This document shows, one piece after another, positions 1 through 5,120 of a DNA stretch of 5,120 nt (its first letter is position 1; each line of letters begins with the position of its first letter). Both the position numbers and the translations under genes were made by a program. Origin of the DNA: Deltaproteobacteria bacterium (GTDB taxonomy: Bacteria; Desulfobacterota; Syntrophia; Syntrophales; UBA2210). The stretch covers positions 1-5,120 of the forward strand of contig JAFGPZ010000036.1 of NCBI GenBank assembly GCA_016935935.1, written 5' to 3'. The notes under the pieces were generated by a model. It was not told where the DNA came from. It ran no database searches and was given only the letters and a program-made list of their open reading frames with translations.

Positions 1-1532
1 TCCCCCCACAGGTTGTGATTCCCCGCCCTTCCCCCATTTTTGGACTGAAACTCGGCAAATGATCTATTGAAGATGTCCCGAACCTCGCCGGGCCTGTGCG
101 AAAGAAGTAGATTCAAAACCATGGTAAAATCATTCCTGAGCTGACTATCTATCTTTCGAGGCTTTTGAAAGTAGAGGTTCTTCACATGCGTTACATCCAT
201 GAATCTCCCTGGAAAAACGAGCATAAAGCCGATCTTGTCAATACCCCTTCTTCCCGCCCTTCCAGTCATCTGGTGAAACTCGGTAGCATCAAGAGCAATG
301 AATTCACTTCCGTTAAATCTGTCAGAATTAAACATAACTACGGTGCGCGCCGGAAAATTAACACCTGCCGCAACTGTCGATGTTGCAAATACGGCGTCGA
401 GATAACCTTTTTTCATTATCCTTTCCACGAAAAGTTTCCAGGCAGGGAACTGGCCGCCATGATGAGCACCCACCCGAGAATTATTGAGGAAACAAAGTTG
501 TTTGTGATTTTCCAGATATGGAGCACGGGTCAGCATTTCGTCCATGTCTTTTCTAAAGACATCTTTATCTTCACGTTCCGATACTTCCCTGCATGAAGCG
601 ACAGCACGATTGCATTCCTCTCTCGATTTAAGAAAGAATATGGCGGGAAGCAGTTTGAATTTTCTCAGTATGGCAATTATATCGCCGAAGGGGTATTGCT
701 GGCTCCTGGAACCGTCCAATCCGTTCTTTGGAAGACTGGGCACGATTTTTTCATAGAGTCGTTTCCTGTTCAAAAGAGGCATGATGCGGCCTTCCGGGTG
801 CATAAAGAGGGGATAAAGCGGTACGGGCCGGTTCTTTTCTTCTACAACGGAACATTGTTTTTGCCTGATCGTACTGAGCCATCGGGCAATTTCCCTGCCG
901 TTTCCAACAGTTGCCGATAGAAGCAGCAGATTTACTCTTGTCGGCAGATAGATCATAATCTCTTCCCAGACGACCCCCCTGTCGCTGTCGCCAAGAAAGT
1001 GGGCTTCGTCGAGAATTACCAGATCATATTCCAGATCTTCGCCTCTCCGCATGGAATCGTAGAGGTGATTCCTCAATATTTCCGTGGTGCCGACAATAAC
1101 CGGGGCGTCGGCATTCTCCTTCATGTCACCTGTCAATATACCGATATTTTCAGAACCGAATGCCTCTCCGAACTCTATCCACTTGGAATTTGTCAGCGCC
1201 TTGAGTGGAGACGCATACCAGCAATGCCCTCCTTTATTTAAAACATTGTGGATCGCTTTTTCAGCAATCCAAGTTTTTCCGGACCCGGTGGGCGCCGTTA
1301 CAAGGCAATCATTTTTTTGTATGCTCTCCAGTGCCTCCATCTGAAAGGAATCAGGCATGAAGGGAATGGACAAGGGCTTTCCTATCCTGGAGAAGATATC
1401 ATTCAGAACCGGCTCGGCCTCCCGTCTCATACGGGCAGGTCGCACTGCAGCATCTCTCTGTTTCCCCCGTCGGATGTAATAGTGCTTTGCGTTTTTCCTT
1501 ACCGATTTATTGTGATACTTGACAGTCTGCAT
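1..1532 (-). CDS. Ski2/Mtr4/HelY-like DExH-box helicase, C-terminus cut by the left edge
   Basis: ATP-dependent superfamily 2 helicase, probably acting on RNA in the cytoplasm. The minus frame is open for 510 codons with no stop before the edge. Residues about 1-55 are a basic, poorly conserved N-terminus (RRGKQRD). Then come a Q-like region (FMPDSFQMEAL, 58-68), Walker A TAPTGSGKTW (79-88), motif Ia YASPLKALTNSKW (106-118), TGDMKENADAPVIVGTTEIL (134-153), Walker B VILDEAH (172-178), motif III LLSATVGN (204-211), motif IV around FFLKSREEC (299-307), GAHHGGQFPAWK (355-366), motif V ATSTVAAGVNFPAR (383-396) and motif VI QMTGRAGRRGMD (421-432). LNLLLSHR (473-480) and RSFAEFQ (490-496) resemble the start of the winged-helix region of Ski2-like proteins. 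An in-frame TAG lies 12 nt upstream of ATG 1532, so no longer start exists; its ribosome site is weak. Family is secure; the substrate is unknown, and HelY-like is a resemblance, not a proven orthologue. Confidence 0.93.
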   Translation of the reverse strand, partial: MQTVKYHNKSVRKNAKHYYIRRGKQRDAAVRPARMRREAEPVLNDIFSRIGKPLSIPFMPDSFQMEALESIQKNDCLVTAPTGSGKTWIAEKAIHNVLNKGGHCWYASPLKALTNSKWIEFGEAFGSENIGILTGDMKENADAPVIVGTTEILRNHLYDSMRRGEDLEYDLVILDEAHFLGDSDRGVVWEEIMIYLPTRVNLLLLSATVGNGREIARWLSTIRQKQCSVVEEKNRPVPLYPLFMHPEGRIMPLLNRKRLYEKIVPSLPKNGLDGSRSQQYPFGDIIAILRKFKLLPAIFFLKSREECNRAVASCREVSEREDKDVFRKDMDEMLTRAPYLENHKQLCFLNNSRVGAHHGGQFPAWKLFVERIMKKGYLDAVFATSTVAAGVNFPARTVVMFNSDRFNGSEFIALDATEFHQMTGRAGRRGIDKIGFMLVFPGRFMDVTHVKNLYFQKPRKIDSQLRNDFTMVLNLLLSHRPGEVRDIFNRSFAEFQSKNGGRAGNHNLWG

Positions 1533-1714
1533 GTTCTTTTTAACCTATTTTCTTGACATACCTGCACCTTTGATCATAAGTAACACAATAAATGTAAAGG
1601 GTAAAGCGCATCCCGGAGCCCAGCATCAGCTTGAGCCATCTGCTTCTCGCCATGACCGGCCGGATGAAAATAATCTGAATCCCTTCAAACAAATAAGTAA
1701 GTGAACATTAAAGC
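1533..1714. other. Divergent intergenic region between helicase and MFS transporter
   Basis: This 182-bp gap separates two genes transcribed away from each other, so it should hold both promoters. A rightward promoter candidate sits at 1553-1580. For the leftward helicase gene I see only a -10-like TATGAT (minus strand, 1573-1578) with TTTACA (1592-1597) spaced 14 bp, which is too close to call. An 8-bp palindrome CCGGCCGG lies at 1656-1663 inside the presumed transporter leader. No small gene or RNA is supported. Confidence 0.6.
1553..1580 (+). promoter_or_regulatory. Candidate sigma-70 promoter for the MFS transporter
   Basis: A perfect -35 hexamer TTGACA (1553-1558) is followed after 16 bp by CATAAG (1575-1580), which matches TATAAT at four of six positions. 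Transcription would begin near 1587 and give a leader of about 128 nt before the ATG at 1715. The spacing is slightly short and the -10 is weak, so this is only a candidate. Confidence 0.35.
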
Positions 1715-2974
1715 ATGAGCAATCAAAAGAAGATATTTTGGGGCTGGTATATTGTTATCGGTGCTTTCTCGATGCTTACTGTTACCTACGGCGCGAGATA
1801 TTCCTTCGGTATTTTCGTAAAACCCATGTTTGCCGAATATGGCTGGCCCATATCGGTTATATCTTTAGGGGCATCGATCAATGTCTTCATGTATGCCTCT
1901 GGAAGTATACTGACTGGCCGAATTGTTGACAGGTTTTCACCAAGATGGATGATTACCTTTGGAGGCGTAGTCGGCGCGTTGGGATTCTTTATGACAAGCA
2001 TGGCGCAGACCCCTCTTCAGTTCTATATAGGTTACGGAGTCCTCTGTGGAATCGGTACGGCCTGCGTGGGGATGGTTACCTCAGGAGCTGCCGTCGGGAA
2101 ATGGTTTGTCAGGAAAAAAGGCCTCGCTCTGGGTCTCACTTCAATGGGAATAGGTTTTGGTACGATGCTGATGTCTCCTGTTGCAGGGTATATAGTAGAA
2201 AACTTTCACTGGACACAGGGCTTCATATTTTTTGGCATCGTACTTTTTATCGTCTGCATTCTCTCTGGCCAGATACTTATGAGAAAAACCATCCCTGAAG
2301 ATTATGGTCTCCTCCCGGACGGAGATAATCCCAAAACTACTGTACAACATGATGATATTTCCATCTACAGCGAACCGGACATTCCTCTGCTCCGTGTGTT
2401 AAAAACCCCTGCCTTCTGGATTATGTCCTTCTGCTTCAGCATGGCCATCATGGTGGAGGTGATGGCCTTTATTCATCAGGTGAATTATGCCGTATCCCTT
2501 AATATTGGAAGAATTGCTGCAGCATCATCACTGGGATTAATAGGTATGGGCAGTATCTTTGGAAGATTTTTCTTCGGCTGGCTGTGTGACGTCTTAAAAG
2601 ATCCTAAATATTCGGCAGCGCTGGGATTCCTGGTAGAGGCAGTCGGAATGCTCATGCTACTCAACATAAGTTCAGCGACGGGACTCTATATATACTCTCT
2701 CGTTTTCGGCTTCGGTTACGGTTCAATAGCCCCTGCTATGCCAGCGCTGATATCAGACAGATTCGGGAGAAGAATTCTCGGATCCCTCTTCGGGATTATG
2801 ATCTTTTTTGGCACAGGCTGTGGCGGAGGTATGGGCCCTATTATTGGGGGATTAATTTACGATTACTTCGGAACTTACACACACGCCTGGCAGTTAAATC
2901 TCATAATGCTCCTTGTCGTGTCTGTTCTTATTCTAACGGTAAAACCCAGGAATGCGGGAATGGCAAAGGAATGA
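1715..2974 (+). CDS. Major facilitator transporter, oxalate/formate antiporter (OFA)-like
   Basis: Inner-membrane secondary carrier of 419 residues, the usual length for a 12-helix MFS protein. Hydrophobic segments fall at about 9-33, 48-68, 79-97, 101-124, 135-160, 166-188, then a polar central loop (189-230), and 231-255, 266-290, 298-318, 322-345, 352-380 and 391-409. The loop 2-3 MFS signature is GRIVDRFSPRW (68-78), with a degenerate echo GRFFFGWLCDVLKD (283-296) in the C-half. The opening FWGWYIV, YGWPISVISLGASIN (42-56) and GKWFVRKKGLALGLTSMGIG (128-147) are typical of OFA and monocarboxylate-porter-like proteins. That points to a small carboxylate as substrate, but which one cannot be read from sequence. 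ATG 1715 is forced by an in-frame TAA just upstream (1709-1711). The Shine-Dalgarno is poor (AAGTGA about 10 nt upstream). It appears monocistronic: the next feature is a tRNA on the other strand. Confidence 0.93.
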   Translation: MSNQKKIFWGWYIVIGAFSMLTVTYGARYSFGIFVKPMFAEYGWPISVISLGASINVFMYASGSILTGRIVDRFSPRWMITFGGVVGALGFFMTSMAQTPLQFYIGYGVLCGIGTACVGMVTSGAAVGKWFVRKKGLALGLTSMGIGFGTMLMSPVAGYIVENFHWTQGFIFFGIVLFIVCILSGQILMRKTIPEDYGLLPDGDNPKTTVQHDDISIYSEPDIPLLRVLKTPAFWIMSFCFSMAIMVEVMAFIHQVNYAVSLNIGRIAAASSLGLIGMGSIFGRFFFGWLCDVLKDPKYSAALGFLVEAVGMLMLLNISSATGLYIYSLVFGFGYGSIAPAMPALISDRFGRRILGSLFGIMIFFGTGCGGGMGPIIGGLIYDYFGTYTHAWQLNLIMLLVVSVLILTVKPRNAGMAKE

Positions 2975-3014
2975 GGACAAATAAAAGGCTAAGTTACCGC
3001 ACTGCGCGTATATA

Positions 3015-3090
3015 TGGTGGGCCGTGCGAGAATCGAACTCGCGACCAACGGATTAAAAGTCCGCTGCTCTACCACCTGAGCTAACGGCCC
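3015..3090 (-). tRNA. trnK: tRNA-Lys (anticodon TTT), CCA encoded
   Basis: Read on the minus strand, 76 nt fold into a perfect cloverleaf. The acceptor stem GGGCCGT pairs fully with ACGGCCC. The D arm is GCTC/GAGC with loop AGGTGGTA. The anticodon stem GCGGA/TCCGT (one G-T pair) carries loop CTTTTAA, which places TTT at positions 34-36. The variable loop is five bases, the T arm is GCGAG/CTCGC with loop TTCGATT, and the discriminator A is followed by a genomically encoded CCA (3015-3017). It decodes lysine AAA and AAG. It is a lone gene lying antisense between two plus-strand genes. Confidence 0.97.
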
Positions 3091-3113
3091 CGCATTGCCT
3101 CAGAAAGTCACCA

Positions 3114-3143
3114 TAAGTAGCAGGAAGCATTTTCGATTGTCAA
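3114..3143 (-). promoter_or_regulatory. Candidate sigma-70 promoter of tRNA-Lys
   Basis: On the minus strand a perfect TTGACA (3138-3143) is followed after 18 bp by TACTTA (3114-3119), preceded by TG one base upstream as in extended -10 elements. The -10 is a poor match, but its end lies 23 bp before the tRNA 5' end, giving a short leader of about 15 nt, as expected for a tRNA. Confidence 0.45.
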
Positions 3144-3155
3144 GCATAAAATGCT
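3126..3155. repeat. 8-bp inverted repeat AGCATTTT / AAAATGCT
   Basis: AGCATTTT (3126-3133) and its exact complement AAAATGCT (3148-3155) are separated by 14 bp. The pair overlaps the -35 box proposed for the tRNA. It also lies roughly 60-90 bp upstream of the -24/-12 element for the right-hand operon. It has no T-run and does not look like a terminator; an operator or activator site is possible but unproven. Confidence 0.4.
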
Positions 3156-3206
3156 AAGTTCACGCAAGTTATTGTTAAAAGGGAAATTTCATGCTAAGTG
3201 GCTCTT

Positions 3207-3252
3207 AACAGGTAATGGCAATATAATCGCTATTCGATTTTTTAAACCTGTT
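3207..3252. repeat. 7-bp inverted repeat bracketing the putative promoter
   Basis: AACAGGT (3207-3213) and its exact complement ACCTGTT (3246-3252) flank a 32-bp interval that contains the whole -24/-12 element. The arms could be paired operator half-sites. A 7-bp match at this spacing can arise by chance in AT-rich intergenic DNA, so confidence is low. Confidence 0.3.
3216..3231 (+). promoter_or_regulatory. Candidate sigma-54 (-24/-12) promoter for the TIM-barrel/ABC operon
   Basis: TGGCAATATAATCGCT matches the sigma-54 consensus TGGCACGN4TTGCT at 9 of 12 defined positions. The invariant GG (3217-3218) and GC (3229-3230) dinucleotides are at the correct spacing. Transcription would start about 12 bp past the GC, near 3242, leaving a leader of about 40 nt. 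The embedded TATAAT (3222-3227) is an alternative sigma-70 -10, but nothing resembling a -35 lies 15-18 bp upstream of it. Confidence 0.4.
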
Positions 3253-3268
3253 GTCAGAAATTAGCTAT

Positions 3269-3275
3269 AGAGGGA
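3269..3275 (+). promoter_or_regulatory. Ribosome binding site that selects ATG 3283
   Basis: AGAGGGA ends 7 nt before the ATG at 3283 (core GAGGG 8 nt away), a good distance. The in-frame TTG at 3277 is only 2 nt from the core, too close for initiation, so the ATG is preferred and the protein has 267 rather than 269 residues. Confidence 0.65.
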
Positions 3276-3282
3276 ATTGAGA

Positions 3283-4086
3283 ATGCGCGAAATTATAGAC
3301 AGAGTACAAATTAATATGCCCTTCCAACTACTGGCAGAGCGTTATCTTCCAATTATTCTTGAGAAAAAGATTAATCCTGAAATCGGATTCAATTGTTTTG
3401 TCCTCGACAGATTTAAAAAAGATGAATTCAAGGATATTGCAGACAGAATCACAGATGCAGGTCTTACCGTAACGATGCACGCACCCTTCTTCGACCTGAG
3501 ACCAGGCGCAGTTGATCCCAAATTAAGGGCTGCATCCATAGAGCGTCTGAAACAGTTCTTCGACCTGGCGCCCCTCTTCAGACCAAGATCAATGGTCTGC
3601 CACGCTGCCTTCGAAGAGAAATACTACATTAACATCGAAAAAGATTGGCTGACAAACAGTGTAGATACGTGGAGCCATTTTATCGACATCGCAGCCGATC
3701 TTGACTCGATCATTGCCCTTGAAAATGTTTATGAGGAGAGTCCGCTATATCCCGCTCTTCTTCTCGATGCCTTCAGCGATGTACAACAGATAGGCTACTG
3801 TTTTGATACGGGACATTGCAACACCTTTTCCTCCGCACCCATGGAAGAATGGATTGACAAAATAGGACTCCGCATAAAAGAGGTTCACCTCCACGATAAT
3901 GACGGAAGTTCGGATGCTCATGACGCCATCGGCGATGGCACCTTCCCTTTTCACGATTTTCTAAATATACTAAGTGAAAGAGGCATTCGTCCCATAATTA
4001 CGCTGGAACCTCATACGGAAAAAACTCTATGGCGAACTCTTGAAAAGATCAAAGAGATGAAACTTTTAAAATATCTGGATGATTAG
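3283..4086 (+). CDS. TIM-barrel protein, sugar phosphate isomerase/epimerase (AP_endonuc_2) family
   Basis: A 267-residue cytoplasmic protein of the xylose isomerase-like/endonuclease IV-like TIM-barrel superfamily (Pfam AP_endonuc_2). Strand-end motifs with likely metal or substrate ligands appear in order: MHAPFFDLRP with H66, VCHAAF with H107, ALENVYEESP with E147, GYCFDTGHCN with D175 and H178, EVHLHDNDG with H202 and H204, DAHDAIGDGTFPFHDF with H213 and D218, and TLEPH with E242. The family includes sugar epimerases, isomerases, dehydratases and DNA repair endonuclease IV. At 267 residues with an IGDG loop it resembles the small-molecule branch more than a repair nuclease, but the reaction cannot be named. 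No signal peptide or membrane segment is present. It is the first gene of an operon, with an ABC permease beginning 24 nt after its stop. That suggests it could act on an imported compound, which is inference. Confidence 0.88.
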   Translation: MREIIDRVQINMPFQLLAERYLPIILEKKINPEIGFNCFVLDRFKKDEFKDIADRITDAGLTVTMHAPFFDLRPGAVDPKLRAASIERLKQFFDLAPLFRPRSMVCHAAFEEKYYINIEKDWLTNSVDTWSHFIDIAADLDSIIALENVYEESPLYPALLLDAFSDVQQIGYCFDTGHCNTFSSAPMEEWIDKIGLRIKEVHLHDNDGSSDAHDAIGDGTFPFHDFLNILSERGIRPIITLEPHTEKTLWRTLEKIKEMKLLKYLDD

Positions 4087-4099
4087 CCGCCAATCGTTC

Positions 4100-4104
4100 G
4101 GAGG
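4100..4104 (+). promoter_or_regulatory. Strong Shine-Dalgarno selecting the GTG start
   Basis: GGAGG lies 6 nt upstream of GTG 4111, in the 24-nt gap after the TIM-barrel gene. It supports a GTG start, and the N-terminus it gives ([10 protein letters not shown]) is typical of DppB/OppB-type permeases. Confidence 0.8.
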
Positions 4105-4110
4105 CATATT

Positions 4111-5085
4111 GTGCTCAGTTACTCCATAAAGAGATTACTTTTCATGATACCGCTTTTGATCGGTATCACTATCATATGCTTTACCGTCATTCATCTTGCG
4201 CCCGGTTCTCCCACGGATATGCAGACGCAACTCAACCCGAAGGCATCGCTGGAAGCGAAGGAAAGGTTGCGATCCCTTTACAACCTTGATAAACCACTTT
4301 ATCAGCAATACTTCATGTGGCTTAAAAGGCTTGCCGTTCTCGACCTGGGCAATTCCTTCTCTCCCGATAACCGCCCTGTTTTAGACAAAATAGTAGAGCG
4401 ACTGCCGATTACCATCGCCATTAATCTTCTCTCCATGATTCTCATAATGCTTGTTGCCATCCCCATAGGTGTGCTCTCTGCGGTTCGACAGAATTCATTC
4501 TTTGACAAGGCTACCAGCGTCTTTGTTTTTGTAGGCTTCGCCATTCCCACTTTCTGGCTGGCACTTCTCCTGATGATTCTCTTTGGTGTCAATCTTGGCT
4601 GGCTGCCTATTTCGGGAATTCGGTCACTTAATTACGAATACCTTCCACCCTGGATCGCCCTCTGGGACCTGATCAAGCACCTTATACTGCCCGTTATCCT
4701 TTCCGCCTTCGGCGGCCTGGCCGGGCTTTCAAGATATATGAGGGCAAACATGCTCGAGGTAATACGTCAGGATTACATCACCACGGCAAGGGCCAAAGGA
4801 CTGAGTGAAAGGGTGGTAATATACAAGCACGCATTGAGAAACGCACTCCTGCCGGTCATAACGATACTGGGACTATCCATACCCGGCCTTATCGGTGGAA
4901 GTGTAATATTTGAAACAATTTTCGCAATCCCCGGCATGGGACAGCTTTTTTACATGTCCGTAATGTCGAGAGACTACCCTCTCGTCATGGGAATTCTCTT
5001 TATAGGAGCGGTCCTGACGTTAATCGGCAACCTCATAGCTGATGTTTCTTACGCCCTGGCCGATCCGAGAATAAGAGTGTCATAG
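4111..5085 (+). CDS. ABC transporter permease, DppB/OppB type (peptide/nickel family)
   Basis: Inner-membrane permease of 324 residues, normal for the DppB/OppB family, forming a heterodimeric channel with a DppC/OppC partner. The N-terminal segment (about 8-30) ends in HLAPGSPTD (28-36). A long periplasmic loop holds [12 protein letters not shown] (57-68) and LGNSFS (79-84), both family hallmarks. Further membrane segments lie near 102-124, 136-158, 188-207, 248-268 and 287-311. The cytoplasmic EAA loop that docks the ATPase runs about 221-248 (TTARAKG ... ALRNALLP). [13 protein letters not shown] (267-279) and the ending LADPRIRVS are also typical. Translation starts at GTG with a strong GGAGG. 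The next gene starts 4 nt after the stop, suggesting coupling. Substrates in this family range over di- and oligopeptides, nickel, opines and some sugars; nothing here decides among them. No binding-protein gene precedes it. Confidence 0.94.
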   Translation: MLSYSIKRLLFMIPLLIGITIICFTVIHLAPGSPTDMQTQLNPKASLEAKERLRSLYNLDKPLYQQYFMWLKRLAVLDLGNSFSPDNRPVLDKIVERLPITIAINLLSMILIMLVAIPIGVLSAVRQNSFFDKATSVFVFVGFAIPTFWLALLLMILFGVNLGWLPISGIRSLNYEYLPPWIALWDLIKHLILPVILSAFGGLAGLSRYMRANMLEVIRQDYITTARAKGLSERVVIYKHALRNALLPVITILGLSIPGLIGGSVIFETIFAIPGMGQLFYMSVMSRDYPLVMGILFIGAVLTLIGNLIADVSYALADPRIRVS

Positions 5086-5089
5086 AAGC

Positions 5090-5120
5090 ATGAAAAGTGA
5101 TTTCTGGCAGAGATTTCTAA
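5090..5120 (+). CDS. Start of the second ABC permease subunit (DppC/OppC-like), cut by the right edge
   Basis: An ATG 4 nt after the DppB-like stop opens a frame reading MKSDFWQRFL for ten codons to the window edge. Phe-Trp-x-x-Phe just after the start is a common opening of DppC/OppC permeases, and a dppC-type gene is the expected neighbour of a dppB-type gene. There is no clear Shine-Dalgarno, consistent with translational coupling. With so little sequence the identity rests mainly on context. Confidence 0.7.
   Translation, partial: MKSDFWQRFL

Noticed and set aside
169..186. NLYFQ in the helicase translation, resembling a TEV protease tag site
   Set aside because: The context is KNLYFQK, lacking the preceding Glu and following Gly/Ser, and it sits inside a natural helicase domain; it is coincidence, not an engineered tag.
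1573..1597. TTTACA and TATGAT on the minus strand as a helicase promoter
   Set aside because: The spacer is 14 bp, too short for a normal sigma-70 promoter; the -10-like hexamer alone is not enough.
165..1704. Several plus-strand reading frames of 60-143 codons
   Set aside because: They overlap each other, show no family features, and lie opposite the continuous helicase frame whose motifs are unmistakable. The last one covers the divergent promoter region.
1786..2667. Minus-strand and second plus-strand frames inside the MFS gene
   Set aside because: All lie within a complete, well-conserved MFS coding sequence and have no recognisable content.
2975..3014. Possible terminator for the tRNA (minus) or MFS gene (plus)
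   Set aside because: The only hairpin before the T-rich run on the minus strand (GGT/GCC) has three base pairs including a wobble, and no better stem is visible on either strand.
3205..3227. TTAACA plus TATAAT as a sigma-70 promoter for the TIM-barrel gene
   Set aside because: The spacer would be only 11 bp. TATAAT alone cannot be excluded, but the -24/-12 reading fits the spacing better.
3277..3282. TTG start two codons before ATG for the TIM-barrel protein
   Set aside because: It lies 2 nt from the Shine-Dalgarno core, whereas the ATG at 3283 is 8 nt away.
4302..4592. Minus-strand frame of 96 codons
   Set aside because: It is antisense to the conserved ABC permease; its composition is that of a shadow frame.

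Overview
This window reads as an ordinary chromosomal stretch of a Gram-negative bacterium. Gene content suggests something Desulfobacterota-like (the old Deltaproteobacteria): an OFA-type MFS carrier, a Ski2/HelY-like helicase, a peptide-type ABC permease pair and a possible sigma-54 promoter. The taxonomic guess is inference from gene style only; there is no marker gene here apart from a tRNA.

Left third (1-1532): one long gene on the minus strand, entering from the left edge and starting at an ATG at 1532. It encodes a Ski2/Mtr4/HelY-like DExH-box helicase with all the main superfamily 2 motifs in order; its C-terminal end lies outside the window. Small plus-strand reading frames over this stretch are shadows of it. 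A 182-bp divergent intergenic region (1533-1714) follows, then a complete 12-helix major facilitator transporter (1715-2974, plus).

Middle (2975-3282): a complete tRNA-Lys(TTT) with encoded CCA lies on the minus strand (3015-3090), with a candidate promoter at 3114-3143. Facing right is a candidate -24/-12 (sigma-54-type) promoter at 3216-3231, bracketed by a 7-bp inverted repeat.

Right part (3283-5120): a tightly packed plus-strand operon. It starts with a small TIM-barrel protein of the sugar phosphate isomerase/epimerase (endonuclease IV-like, AP_endonuc_2) superfamily with metal-ligand residues intact. A DppB/OppB-type ABC permease follows 24 nt later, then the first ten codons of what looks like its DppC/OppC partner. 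The operon presumably continues with ATPases and perhaps a binding protein beyond the right edge.

No mobile element, CRISPR array, rRNA, phage gene or obviously new system was found. The most useful leads are the reverse-strand helicase that is easy to miss, the putative sigma-54 control of the operon, and the pairing of a TIM-barrel enzyme with a peptide-class importer.
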